Of a stretch of DNA of 64,000 nucleotides, positions 43,787 through 55,316 are shown piece by piece. Source of the DNA: Melieria omissa (lineage: Eukaryota; Arthropoda; Insecta; Diptera; Ulidiidae); contig OZ020269.1 of assembly GCA_963971225.1 (NCBI GenBank), positions 31,041,783 to 31,105,782 on the forward strand. Direction: 5' to 3'. The notes under the pieces are model-generated. The model worked only from the letters and a program-made list of their open reading frames with translations. It did not search any database and was not told the origin of the DNA. Within the stretch, counting starts at the first letter, position 1. The number at the start of each line of letters is the position of its first letter. The position numbers were made by a program, and so were the translations under genes.

Positions 43787-45962
43787 ATATTCTTTAAATA
43801 TAAACCGTTTTGCAATATTTATAGCAAACGAAAAAATAGGATCTCTTAAAAATTGCATAGAAAAAGCAAATGACAACACTGCTCCCACGCTTACAAAAGT
43901 AATCTGCCTTTGACAAACGTTATCTTTTTAACCATTAGTTTCCCACTATCTTTTGTGAATTTTTCTTAAAATTCAAGTAATTTTTAATTTTCAATAAAAT
44001 TTTTTATTTTAATTAAATCCCTCACAGTGGCAGATATGGCACACTGTGCACTGGAGCGAACATATCTTTTAATTTACACTTGGCTGACGCACACAACTTG
44101 GTGAACATCCTCGGTGAATTTGCCTCCCGAAATACCCAAACAATTTACGAGTGTGTTAAAGTTGTTTGTGTAGTTGCAGATATAAATAGTTAACATCTAC
44201 ATTCTATATCTACACCTGCTTCCGTCCATGTGGCCATGTGTGCGTGCAATGACCCATACACACACACATGCACACGACCTGGTGTTGATACCATAGATAA
44301 GGGCAATAAACAATTCTTGTAAATAAATTAATTTATTTTACTTATCTTTTCATTTGGAAATTTACACAACTTTGCGAGGGCGTGAGCACAGCACAGGCAC
44401 CGGCCCACGTGGCAGGCGGCCAAGTGGTCGGGTGACGGTGCGATGGTGCGGCAACTTGTGGCATTATGTGGTGTTGCACTAATTTTCGCACCACTGCAAC
44501 TATCCCACTTACGGCGAGTGCTGCAAATAAATCTTGGACAATTTAATGGTGGCACGGAGGCGGCTCGGATGGCCGCAGCTGCCGTCTAACGGCCAACAGG
44601 AGCAGCATTTGTTGCTTGACAAATGTATCACTTGCAGCGTGAAATGTCTTTGTTGTTGTTGAAAATGAACAACAGTCGGCAACAGCATCGATGGATGGTG
44701 TGTGCGTGTTTGTGTGTGTGTGTGTGTGGGGGGCCATTGTCATCAGCAGTAGTAACGACAACGACAACGACGGCAGTATCGACACTTTGCGGCTCGGTTT
44801 GCATTCAAATGTTGCTCAAATGCTGCTGCTGCAACCATTTGTGGCAACAGCAGAGCATTGCCGGGGCGGTGCGGTAAACGTTTGTAGGCAGCAGTAAAAC
44901 TCTGCTAAAATACGAGCTGCCCAACCAGCGCCGGACTGCAAGAATGGCTGGCGCGCGCACGACACCAACGATTAAGCTGCCTGCTTAAAGGGGAAAATTA
45001 TTTGCTCTCAATTTTGTAAATGGCTGTTGCTTGATTGTTGCTCTTGCAGCGGCACTTTTGCCGCCCGCGTGTCCGTCCTGTCGTTTGTGTGGCCGTTAGT
45101 TTATCGTGCAAACGTCAACAACACAGCGCAACAACAACAACAACAGATTAGCAACAACAATGACACTGTCCACCAAGGCGACACTTTGACATACATATGC
45201 ATCGTTTGTCCGTCCGTCTGTGCGTTTGTGTCGCCGATATGTCACTGCACGTCTGCCCAACAACAGTGTCGTCCTTCCAATTGCGACACTGCCCAGTGAC
45301 CTCGGCTGTTGCTTATGCACACATTCTGCCTGTCCGGCGGCAGCAATTCGCATTGCATAATTAATTGCTTGTCCTGATTAGTCGCACAGCACTGGCTGAC
45401 GTGATTGTTGAACCACTTTTGCTGCCGTCGCACATAACACAACATGTCGCGCGTTGCGACATCACCATAACCGTAGATGTTTTCGCTGCCCGCAGCATGC
45501 TTCGGCCAGATGATGGGGTTGCATGAGCATTTGCAAACTGCAATTTAAGTGGACTTACAGAATTTGCTTTTCGTGGGCTGTGCTCACATACACAAACATG
45601 CAAACAATACCAAAAATCACTTTTCATCTGAGTTGGTTAGAAGACAATGGAAAAGAAGCTGCAGGTGAGTGAGGTATGTTGACATTTAAAGTGCAATCAA
45701 TACCGTTAGGAAACAAATTAATTTAAATTCATTTCAATTAAAATGTGACTGATAATCCTTTTCAAGGACTTGATCAGAAAGAGTGTTTGTGACACTATTT
45801 TTGGTCAATGTTAGACTTGTTCAGATACTTAGACAGCTTTAAGTTAGGTTAGGTCAGCTTAGGTTTAGGTTAAGGTTAACCTTTTCGACCCCAAAGTTGC
45901 CTTAGAGCAGCTTCACCTATTTGTCATCTTATAGCAACAGATACGATTGATTTATGGGTTTA
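43787..45962. other. Non-coding, regulatory-looking sequence
   Basis: AT-rich to about 44000, then GC-richer with CA/TG microsatellites (44262-44272, 44711-44729), CAACAACAACAACAACAG at 45128-45145 and many short overlapping frames. No protein domain recognised. Near 45843-45878 there is a short TTAGGTTAGGT/AGGTTTAGGTTAAGG tract. Confidence 0.5.
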
Positions 45963-46728
45963 CTACTGTGGGCAAAAAATAGTAAGACGTTTTAATTCAA
46001 ATTTCAATTTTTAAACTCATTCGTCGAAATATTTTTTTTCTAGGTTGGTATGACCGTCAGTGACATCTGTGCCAAATGTCACATCAAGATAATCATTAGT
46101 GTTTAGTATATGGATGTCTTTCTGAAGTACAAAAAGTGCATTCGGCGGTTCTATTCAATTTTGTGTGCGGAATCAAGTTTCTGGTGCCGAAACGTTCAGA
46201 AAAGGCCTTCGGTGATAATTGCATGTCGCTACCAAGTGTTGACCAGGAACCACGTCCAGGACGGCCATCAACATCAACTGATGATCAACACGTCAATAAT
46301 ATCAAGGAATTGGTGCTCGAGAATCGACGAGAGACATTACTGGCATCGTTGGAATATCGGAAGGATCAGTGAAAACCATTTTAAAAGATCATTTGAGCCT
46401 AAGAAATGTGAAAGCACCAATATCGTTCCAAAACCACCGTATTCGCCTGATTTAGCTCCGTGTGACTTCTGGCTGTTCGTCAAACTCAACCGACTGCTCC
46501 GGGGAAACCGTTTTGAATCAATTAAAGACATTAAACGTGAATCGCTACGCGCTTTGAAGGTTATTCCGGATATTGACTTTGACAACTATTTCGAGGATTG
46601 GAAAAAACGTTGGCACAAATGTATTGTGGCCGGGGGGGATTACTTTGAGGGGGAAGAAATAGATTTGAAAGAATAAATAAAGAATTTTAAAATATGAACA
46701 AAGTCTTACTATTTTTTGCCCACAGTAG
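45963..46728 (+). mobile_element. Mariner deletion derivative with perfect 26-bp TIRs
   Basis: Ends are perfect 26-bp inverted repeats beginning CTACTGTGGGCAAAAAATAG, with TA on both outer sides (45961-45962, 46729-46730). It is 766 bp long against about 1.3 kb for complete mariners. It carries a broken transposase: GRPSTSTDDQHVNNIKELVLENR (frame A, about 46260-46330), GISEGSVKTILKDH (about 46355-46396), then PPYSPDLAPCDFWLF, the region of the third catalytic Asp, and EDWKKRWHKCIVAGGDYFEG, ending at 46676. The middle region with the first two catalytic Asp residues is deleted. It cannot code for transposase but its ends look mobilisable. Confidence 0.92.
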
Positions 46729-46739
46729 TATGTTGTGGC

Positions 46740-48060
46740 TGTCGAAGGAGAACACCATGTACCCATGTGACACCAGGGAAAAAAGTTTTGTCTGTCATAA
46801 CTTAGTCAAGAGAACAGGCAGTCCAAGGAGAATACCATGACTTTGATATAGAGATCAGGTGAAAGGCACCCTGTATTTCAAGAGGAACACATTGACTACG
46901 ATGTAGGAAACACAACGAAGGGATCAAGTGGAAAAGCCTTTATGTATGCCAGCGGTAAGTGAAGAGAGGTGAAGTCCTAGTAGAGAACCATGGTTTTGAT
47001 AGAAGAATCAAATTAAAGAAGTCCTACCTTCAAAGACGAGCACAATGACAACAATTCTTACAAGAAGGTGATGTTCAATTGCAAAACAAAACTCGCTAAG
47101 TATGAAAAATATGATGATTTTGGGGATCAAGTGGAAAAGACACTGTCTTCTAAGTGAAAGACCGTTGAAAGGAGCAAGTGAAAAAAGCACCGTTTTTCAA
47201 GAAAAATACCATGACTACTATGGGATCAAGGCGAAAATCTCTGTCAGTCATCGTTAAGCGAAGAGAGATGTGATTTTAAGAAGATGATGATTTGTATGGC
47301 GCAAGTGAGAGAAGTCCTGCTTTCCAAGAATAATATCATGGTTCCAAAAGAAACCTTCGAAAAAGGGATCAAATGGAAGAAGCTATGTCTTTCAAGAAGA
47401 ATTATGGCAGAGCACCTGTCTGTCATCGCTTAGTAAAGAAATTGTGGGATAATCTTAGAAGATGATGATTTTGGGGGATCAACTGGAATAGGTCCTGTCT
47501 TTCAATGGAAAGATAATGATTTCTATGAAGGTATTCAGTGGAAGAAGCTATGTCTTTAAAGAAGACTCTTATGGGATCATGTGGAAGAAACTCTGTCGGT
47601 CATTATTAAGTGAATAAAGATGGGAATCTATGAAGACGATGATGATTTTGTAGGATTAAGTGGTAAGCACTGTCTTTCAAGATGAAGATCATGGTTCCAA
47701 TGAAAAGAGCAAGAGAAATAGGCACTGTTTTCCAAGAGGAATACCTTGACTCAACAACAAAGGAAAGAAGCTCTGCCTTGCAAGATCATCCAAGAAGAAT
47801 AATAGAAGAGGACTTGTTTGTCATCGCTTAGTGAAGAAATGATAGGAGAGTCTTAGAAGAAGATGCTGATTCTAGAGATCAAGTGAAGTAAAGTCATATG
47901 AAAAAAAACTCTGTCTGTCATTGTAAGATGATGAGAGATAGGATTCTAAGAAGAAGCTGATAATTTTGATGTGTCAAGTAGTAGAATCCCTGTGTTTCAT
48001 GAGGGAAGATCATGATTCCGATGAAAAGACCAAGTGGAAAAGCCCTTTCGGTTATTGCTT
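46740..48060 (+). repeat. Decayed minisatellite (GATCAAGTGGAA... units)
   Basis: Irregular repeats of a roughly 50-bp theme: a GGATCAAGTGGAAAA-like block (for example 46921, 47127, 47386, 47476, 47574, 47879), then CTGTCTTTCAAGAA or CTGTCTGTCATCGCTTAGTGAAG, then GATCATGATTTTGATGGG. Units alternate between a 'CTTTCAAG' type and a 'GTCATCGCTTAGTGAAG' type, so a longer period existed. Copies are diverged with many indels. No coding potential. Confidence 0.7.
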
Positions 48061-50337
48061 AGCCTTTCCGGAATACTTGAGATACTTAAGAATTCCGGCC
48101 ATAATAACTACTTTTTTAAATGTTATACAACTCCCATTCAACCACTCATTTAAACCGAAGCAAAGCAACAACGCCCTAAGACGTTGAATCGTTGTAGCTG
48201 TTTGAATTCTCATAATAAGTTATTATGAGTCAAATGAATAAATACTTTGGTTGAAGTTATGTTTTTAATTTACAAAAGTTTTTCACAGGTTTTGAATATG
48301 AACAAAATTTCAAATGATATCACTGTTGATGTCATTTTGATGTAGTCGACTTGGTCTTGGACGGTGTTTGTCGCGTTTGGTATGTGTCGTTGGGATCGTT
48401 GCCGTGGCAACTACGGTGCATGTGCACAAAGCCGGAAGTAATAAAAATATCAACACTTGAGTGACTTCCGGTGCGAGCAAACAAGAAAATGAGCAAAGGT
48501 TCTATTAGAAAAATAAAACAAAACCCAAGACCCGAAAAATATGGCACATAGCACGTCATGGCCCAGCATGACGTGGTGTGGAATTTTAAATACCACACAG
48601 AGTCGAGTGCTAAGCACTTCTTGCATACGAAGCTGTGCTGTGTGATTTCGTAGTCAAAGACGGGCGAAAAATTATAATTGGAAAAAATGCTTGCTGCCTT
48701 GAAAAAAACAACAGCTACTGCCAGCAGAGAGCCACCAAAGCAACAACAACGCAATGGCGCAACACGACGCAGAGTGAGTCAAGTCACTTGTGGTTTTTTC
48801 TCCAATTTTGCGCCTTCTCGTACTCCCCAGTCTGCTCGGTGTTGTTGTTGTTGTTCTTATGCTTTTTCATTTTGCGAAGAGTTCCTCTTACTTTTAATCA
48901 CATTTTAACTCACAAGCAACAGACTGTGAAATATGGAGAGGCAAAAACACAGGCAGTTGAAAAATTACATTTAGCGAACGGACAACGGTTAGTACAGCGA
49001 GGCTGAGGGAAAGAGGAATGCTGAAAATACGAAGAAAAAACAGGAGCCGAGGAGCTTTAACGGCTCAACACGCCGCACAACATGCACTCAAAATTACATT
49101 CACATACACAGACACAGAGACAGGCGCTCGCACACACACATAGGGACAGTTGTTTGTACTCGTAAGGACTCTCCGGCTCATATGTGGCAGTGTTGGTTAT
49201 GTTCGTGTGTGTGTGTGTGTTTGCACTTCAGCTTAGTTTCAGCAATTAAATGACAGACTGCCTGGATTTTGCACTTCCATTTGCACTTCCTGTCCTGTTG
49301 GCGCTGGCGGAAAGCGTTCTTCATTTATTCAGCTCCAGATGAAACATATCCGCACACATGTTTAACACTGCTCGCTGTTGTTTGTATCGTCGAATGCGTC
49401 GCGTCTGTCGCTGATACACAAATTTATTAAATGTTTAGAGTGGAGCAACACTTGCGGTGCAATTTGCGGTTCAACTCACTCGACAAACTCTCGAACACAT
49501 AAAGTTGAGCTAAGTTGCGCAGCAAGTTTGTGGCGACATATGAAATTTTGTATTCGGTTTTAATTATTGGTTCAATGTTGGTATTGCGGAATATTTAATC
49601 AAATTTAATACAATTTTAAATTTTCTTATTTTAATTTTATATGACTTGCTTTGATATGATTTTACATTTTATATTTAAAAAATTAAAATTTTATATTTCA
49701 CACTAAACATTTTGTAATTGATTCTCTTTGATGTACTAAAATTATGGTTTGTTCTTCCATTAATAGAAGAAGTATTGTTGAAGTTCGTTGCATGTAAACT
49801 ACAACAATAATTTCCCACTAATGTTAGTGTTTGTGTTTCTGTGTATGTGTAAGAGTTTAGTTAGGTTTGTGTGCTCTCATAGCTGTCGAGTTCTTCGCTG
49901 CCTCACCGCGTTTGCCGGCGGCCTGTAAATATTTTTGTGTGCTTGTCGTCGGCGGTTTTTGTCGCTCGTGTTTGACAAATTCCTACCCTCTGTTGCCAAT
50001 AAACTGTGTTGCTAACACGACTTTATGAGAAATGTGCATATTCTCACTCCCGCAACTTCCTACTCGTCCAACGCCTCCACTTGCTCGCAGCAACAAAATG
50101 GGCCACATTTTTGTTTCAAAAATTTTGCTGCACTTTTTGCTGCCTTGACGTTAGTTTTTACTATTCGCGCAATTTACAATTACTAACATAACAAAATACG
50201 TCAAATGTGTGTGTTTCTGTATGTCATTGCAAACACAATTTATGAAGGATGTCTCAGCGTATAAGTTTAATTAAATGTTTTGCTTCAATTTCTGGTGGAC
50301 GATCAAAATCAGATTTGTTGGTTTTATTGTTCATATT
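48061..50337. other. Non-coding sequence, no gene recognised
   Basis: Contains a GC-richer part (about 48310-49560) with CAACAACAACG and TTGTTGTTGTTG runs, CACACACATAG and GTGTGTGTGTGT microsatellites. The longest frame (140 codons, minus, 48332-48754) is Cys/Phe/Val-rich low-complexity and not convincing. The flanks are AT-rich. Confidence 0.5.
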
Positions 50338-51120
50338 TAAGTGATATCTTTCAGTTATGGAACACACTCGTTGAGTTGGTGCTTAGGCAAGAAATCCTAA
50401 ACATGTTTGCTGCTTAAATTAAAAAATACTGTTACGAAAATCCCAAGTTTTCCAAGGTTTGTTTTGATTGTGTTTGAAAATAAAACCACTTCAATTATCC
50501 AGCGCAAACGCAGTCGAAAACCAACAATCGCTTTATTTACAAATTTACACTTGTTCTACTTTACACTTCTACTATTGCATGTTTCCCCATTGCTTGCTCA
50601 ACACAGACTTGACCCCTCGCGCTGCCACTGCTGCTTTTATACTAGTTTTCTTATCGCGCCGAAGTTTCTTGCACATTCCAGTTGTACTTTCTATTTTGAT
50701 TGTTCTAGCAAAGTTCATTACCTCTCGCGAACCATCCTTGCCATATCGGACTATCCACGCGAATTATACCAAATTTGCCATACTTCTATGCTTGGAAAAG
50801 CATTCGTGCATAGTAAAGCATTCAGCACAGAGTGCTTTATCGTTTCAATCTAACTATGTGATTATGTTTAAAATTCTATGTGTATTGTTACGAAATCTTG
50901 TTTTGCTTCCGCTGAGCATAATTCGTTTCTCTGGATTGGGAACACAACAAGTCCCTCTTTGTTTTTAACACTTTAACATTATTTCATCTTTATTAAAGTA
51001 ATTTCTTTCAGTTATGGAACTTACTCGCTAAGTTGTTGCTCAGGCAAAAAAATTTGGGACACATTTTCTGCTTGAATCAAAAAATGTTTTATTATGTTTA
51101 AAATTATATGTGTATTGTTA
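50338..51120 (+). repeat. Diverged direct duplication of LTR-flanking sequence
   Basis: TTTCAGTTATGGAAC...ACTCG...AGTTG.TGCT.AGGCAA...TTTGCTGCTT.AAT.AAAAAAT at 50349-50430 recurs at 51008-51090, about 658 bp away. Each copy sits just left of an LTR-like fragment. The LTR and its flank were therefore duplicated together. Confidence 0.65.
50436..50890 (-). repeat. LTR-like fragment 1
   Basis: On the minus strand it is bounded by CGTAAC-type ends, with TATAAAA at plus 50636-50642 and an AATAAA-type signal near plus 50539. It shares long identical words with fragment 3 in the opposite orientation, for example GATATGGCAAGGATGGTTCG, GGCGCGATAAGAAA and GACTGCGTTTGCGCTG. No internal retroelement sequence adjoins it, so it is a solo or fragmentary LTR. 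Confidence 0.72.
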
Positions 51121-51436
51121 CGAGTACTTCGTTTTTCTGGATTGTGTTAAAAAATAAAACACAACAAGTCCCTCTTTTTTTACACTTTAACACTTTACTG
51201 TCTCTACACTTGGTACTCATTGCACTATCTGCCCTACTTTGTGTTGCATCGGTGCTTGCCGTAAACAAACTTTTCTTCTCTGCATTGTACCCGGTTGCCT
51301 TTTATACCTATTTGCTTGTAGCGCAGCTCGTCCTCAAACATCTCAGTATCACCTCAAGTTGTCTATGTGATTTTTCCATCGAATCACTTAAAGCTCCTAA
51401 AAGTATGCTATGCTCGAAACGCATTCGATCTTAAAT
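51116..51436 (-). repeat. LTR-like fragment 2
   Basis: Same orientation as fragment 1. It is bounded by GTTACGAG on the left and joins fragment 3 near TTGTAACG on the right, with TATAAAA at plus 51300-51306. Its outer sequence (ACAACAAGTCCCTCTTT) also occurs at 50949-50965. It looks like a diverged member of the same LTR family. Confidence 0.6.
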
Positions 51437-51439
51437 ATT

Positions 51440-51772
51440 GTAACGATACTTCTAGGCATGTACTTTGGAGTACGGCCGGTTGGCTATAATTCCGATATGG
51501 CAAGGATGGTTCGCGAAGGTGATGGGCTATGCTAGAACGATCGAGATAGAGAGTACAACTGGAATATGCAAGAAACATCGGCGCGATAAGAAAGCAAGTA
51601 TAAAAACAGCAGCGTGCAGCGCAGAGGGTAAAGTCTTAGTTGAATAAGCAAAGTAGTAACAAGTGTAGATACAAGAAAAGTGTAAATCTGCAAATAAAGT
51701 GATTGTTGGTTTCTGACTGCGTTTGCGCTGAATAATTGGAGTGGTTTTATTTTTTAAGCACAATCCACTATT
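51440..51772 (+). repeat. LTR-like fragment 3, opposite orientation
   Basis: Starts TGTAACGATACTTC, has TATAAAA at 51599-51605, then AAATAAAG near 51695, and ends GTTTTATTTTTTAAGCACAATCC. Aligned with the reverse complement of fragment 1 it keeps the same order of conserved words but lacks part of its left region. Fragments 2 and 3 meet head to head. Confidence 0.7.
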
Positions 51773-52200
51773 GCCTCGCAATGGCACATTGACGGCGACC
51801 ATTATTGATACAGTATGACTAGGAGGACAACATTTTAATGGTTTTTTAAGATGAATATTTTTTATTTTTGATATTTTTCTAAAACACAAAAGCAATTATA
51901 AAAGAATGCTTTATGAAATCCTGGAAACTACAGAAAAATGCTTAATGAATTCTTAACAAAATTAGAAGATTAGATTAGATGAAGAGAAAACGATGAGAAA
52001 AGCATATCTCTCTTTCTCTATATATAGAGAAAAGTAAACTTCAAATTCAACAATTTCAAATATGAAATTTTAATTCAAATTAAGACATTTTAATTTAAAA
52101 TAAAAATGTTCACCCTGGTCCTACTTCATGAATCTTTCGGGCAATTCTAATAATTATTAAATTATAGTGATATTTTCTTTGAACTATAAAACTAAACCAA
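51773..52200. other. AT-rich sequence, nothing recognised
   Basis: No feature supported. Confidence 0.4.
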
Positions 52201-52437
52201 AAAAATAAAATAAAATAAAATAAAATAAAATAAAATAAAATAAAATAAAATAAAATAAAATTAAATAAAATAAAATAAAACAAAATAATGTAAAATAAAA
52301 TAAAATAAAATAAAATAAAATAAAATAAAATAAAATAAAATAAAATAAAATAAAATAAAATAAAATAAAATAAAATAAAATAAAATAAAATAAAATAAAA
52401 TAAAATAAAGTAAAATAAAATAAAATAAAATAAATAA
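52201..52437 (+). repeat. (TAAAA)n pentanucleotide microsatellite
   Basis: About 47 copies of AAAAT/TAAAA with a few interruptions (for example TTAAATAAAA near 52260 and CAAAATAATG near 52279). Confidence 0.95.
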
Positions 52438-54300
52438 AACGATGCTAATTTGTTCGGAATTTAAAAGAATCCAGTTTTTATACCAGTGAGTTTGGTTTCA
52501 AACGCCTTTTTGCAGGCTCCCTACTAAAGTGCATAACCCAGGATGTACTTTGAAAAATTCCGAAAATAATTTCTAGTTCATTAACAAATAATTTTAATTG
52601 GCTCCGGAAGGATACAAAATTTGTTTCTTCCCACAATTGAAATTTTCTTCACAGTTTTTTGTTGTTTGCTGATATTTTGCTTCGCGCCCACAAAAAGTAT
52701 CTAAACAAAATAGGCAAAAAAAATGTACGGCAAAAAAAGTGCAAACCATCAACATGAAAATGACGGAAGTACAAAAGTCATGCGGCAAGGCAAATGCAGC
52801 CGCCACAGCCACCACTGCCGTCAGCTCCTTCGGCTACGCTCGTAAGCAAATGCACTCCTACGCGCACTAACACACTCACACATGCATACATGCACACACA
52901 TACATAAAGCGAAAGCAACTTGAAAAAAGAAAAACAGTAACAAAATGTTGCTACGTTTTGGTGCGCTCGAGTCCTCGCTCGCTCGCTCACTCGCTGGCTC
53001 ACTGACTGGCTGGGTGGCTGGCTGACTGCTTGCGCCCTGCAGCGTGAATTGTGGAATTTTATATTTATGCACTTCCGGTTGCAATACAAAGTTTTCGCAT
53101 CCGTTTACGAGTCGTCGCGGTACGCCGACGCTATTTCCACTGCCGCAGTACGCTTTTGCGCCCACTCTGTCGTCCTTGTGCGCTGCAGTTTGGCCTCGGC
53201 CGGCTGCTTGGTCTTACTTTTTCCCCTTCTCGTCCACTCATGGTTTTTGTCGTTGTTGTTGTCGTCGACGACAGCACTGCTGAAATGTTAGTTGGTCGTT
53301 GCGGTTTTTGCGTCGCTTTTCCGTTCTGTTGCCAAGTTGTTGTTGTTGCTGCGAGTGTTGGTGTTGTTGTTGCTTGCCTGCTTAAAAAGGATTTATTACT
53401 GCAACGTATCGCATTGGATGCTCTCTGTGTATAAGTGTGTCTGCTTGTCTCTGACTCGGTGTTTGTGTGTGTGTCTGCGTCCTTGTATGGCTGTGTTTGT
53501 GCATTTGTGTGTCAGTGTGCATATTAAATGACAAAAACTTAATTTAACCAAACTTGCCACTAACATCGCGGTGTTATTTAGAAAATAAGTTTGGCAAGTG
53601 ACAACACACGATTCCCCTGCGCTCTCTCACCAATCTGGCTGTCTGGCTGTGCGGCGGCGGCGGCGTCCAGGGAGCGAAAACTTTAAATTAAAATCTCATT
53701 TATTTATAATTTCATGATGGTTTTTAGCAAGTTTTTGATTTACTGCACGATTGTTTGTACTCCTTTTTTTTGTTGGCGAGTGTGCACGGAAGCAGAAAGT
53801 TGTGTTTGGTTTTTAAATTGGTTAATTTCGATGAGGGAAATTGGCAGTTTTGAAAAAGGTCAGCTCTGGCTGACATTTAAATCTACACCACGCGCATTGA
53901 GACCATGAATTTCAATTAAATAATTAAATGTTAATTTGGTAAAATAAAACGGAAATTCGAACGGGCCACATGACTTTGGATAAAACTATGGAAAGATATA
54001 TAGAGGAGGAAAGTTAAATTGATTTTCGGCTTTGACTGAATAAAGTAAGAAAGCAAAATATTACTGGAAGAGTTTTGAATCATATAAGGACTGGTTTAAA
54101 AAATTAAGGAAGACAGATGACAGTCAAGAACCAACAAGTTGTTGTTGTGCTACAAAACAGACACCCGAGTTGTGGTGGTCTTAAATGCGTTCTTAAAGGT
54201 AATTAAACAAGGGCCAACCATAGATATTCCAGACCAAATAATAATGCAGGTTTATAAGCCATTCCAGGTTTGAAAGTTTATTCAATGTTTGACACTATTT
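52438..54300. other. Non-coding, regulatory-looking sequence
   Basis: GC-richer at about 52760-53530, with CTCGCTCGCTCACTCGCTGG (52976 on), TTGTTGTTG and GTGTGTGTG tracts. Overlapping short frames on both strands (up to 127 codons) are low-complexity and unconvincing. No gene supported. Confidence 0.5.
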
Positions 54301-54367
54301 GTTGTAGAAGTTCTCAGTTATCTGATTCACATACTTCCGAGCTTCCCTATTCGGCCTTAGGAAGTTT

Positions 54368-55084
54368 TTATTTGGTTTCCCTTTTTGCATAGTGCCCCTT
54401 TTCGCCACAAACGAAGCAATTTCCACTGAACTTTTTACGCTCCTTTTTGTTGTCGTTTCTCTTCCTGTTCACATTTTTCGCAGTAAATGCCTGCTCACTC
54501 GCTGCTTCTCCGCTTTCGTTACTTTCACTTCTTCTTTTGCCTTCCTCTAGAATTTTTTGTTTCAGAGTTGAAAATTTCGGTAACTCGTCCCTCGTTTCTA
54601 TGGCAACTACAAAGTTCTCGAAGTCCTTTGGCAAACCGGACAAAATCATTATCGAAAGTAACTCCTCCTGGATCTCTATGCCTGTTTCCGCCAACTTTTC
54701 GGTGATTTCTGTGAAATCGTTGACATGCTGCGCAATATTGCCACCTTCCGCCATGGACAGGTTGAGAAGCCTCTTGTACAGCGATACCTTTTGCAATGGC
54801 CCTTTGGGTTGATGCACCTCCTGCAGTTTCTCCCACGCAGCTTTTGAAGTCGAGCACTTTTTGATATGAGGTAACTGAGCGGGTTTGACGCTCAATAAAA
54901 TCGTTGCGAGCGCCTTCTCGTCATCGGCTTCGAACTTTTGTTCGTCGTCTGCATCCTCTTTCTTCAGCTTTCCTGACACGATGCTCCAGTAACTTCTATA
55001 GACGAGCACACTCCTCATCTGCACTACCAAGGAATCATAATTGTTGTCATCCAGTTTTTCAATTTGAAAATTCGACACACTCAT
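54368..55084 (-). CDS. Copia-type Gag protein
   Basis: An uninterrupted frame of 238 residues from ATG at 55084. It begins MSVSNFQIEKLDDNNYDSL and has the copia gag (UBN2/DUF4219-like) pattern: W at about 33 in RSYWSIVSG, TSKAAWEKLQEVH, LYKRLLNLSMAEGGNIAQH, LSGLPKDFENF. A single CCHC knuckle follows a Lys/Arg-rich linker, but reads CFVCGEKGHYAKRETK: the first C, second C and H are present and the final Cys is missing at the very end of the frame. In the family Gag assembles the particle that packages element RNA. The start is supported by its position just after the primer-binding site. It is probably a relic whose intact frame reflects recent insertion. It may be unable to bind RNA normally. 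Confidence 0.88.
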   Translation of the reverse strand: MSVSNFQIEKLDDNNYDSLVVQMRSVLVYRSYWSIVSGKLKKEDADDEQKFEADDEKALATILLSVKPAQLPHIKKCSTSKAAWEKLQEVHQPKGPLQKVSLYKRLLNLSMAEGGNIAQHVNDFTEITEKLAETGIEIQEELLSIMILSGLPKDFENFVVAIETRDELPKFSTLKQKILEEGKRRSESNESGEAASEQAFTAKNVNRKRNDNKKERKKFSGNCFVCGEKGHYAKRETK

Positions 55085-55132
55085 TTTGATTTTTTAGTTT
55101 TTATAAATTTTAGAAATTTGAAACAGAGCTTC

Positions 55133-55146
55133 CTGGGCCCATAACC
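55133..55146 (-). other. Copia-type primer-binding site
   Basis: On the minus strand GGTTATGGGCCCAG lies immediately after the LTR end AACA. It is the copia-type site that pairs with an internal part of initiator tRNA-Met and not with its 3' end. Confidence 0.85.
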
Positions 55147-55316
55147 TGTTAAAATGAAAAAAACACGACCGGTTTCTATGGTGTTTCGTTGTGAACACAA
55201 ACACTGGAAATTTACACACTTTATTAGCAATGAAATGACAGATGAATCGTAGGTAAACAAATAATATAAATTAATTCTATGTAAAGTGCACGTTGCGCAA
55301 AGTGACTACGCCAACA
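55147..55316 (-). repeat. 5' LTR of the copia-type element
   Basis: 170 bp on the minus strand, starting TGTTGGCGTAGTC and ending TTCATTTTAACA next to the primer-binding site. It includes TTATATTATTTG as a possible TATA region and AATAAAG as a polyadenylation signal. The target duplication cannot be tested because the 3' LTR is missing. Confidence 0.82.

Larger units (their letters stand above)
54368..55316 (-). mobile_element. Copia-type LTR retrotransposon, 5' end only
   Basis: On the minus strand, in order: a complete-looking LTR, a primer-binding site, a 48-nt leader and gag. No protease, integrase or RT follows. Sequence beyond the gag stop is unrelated or unrecognised, so the element is truncated in or just after gag. 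Confidence 0.9.

Noticed and set aside
45843..45878. TTAGG-like tract as an interstitial telomere
   Set aside because: Only a few imperfect AGGTTAGGT units, and flies lack TTAGG telomeres; this word is a common short repeat.
48332..48754. 140-codon minus-strand open frame
   Set aside because: Overlaps a similarly long plus-strand frame, low-complexity Cys/Phe/Val content, no recognisable family.
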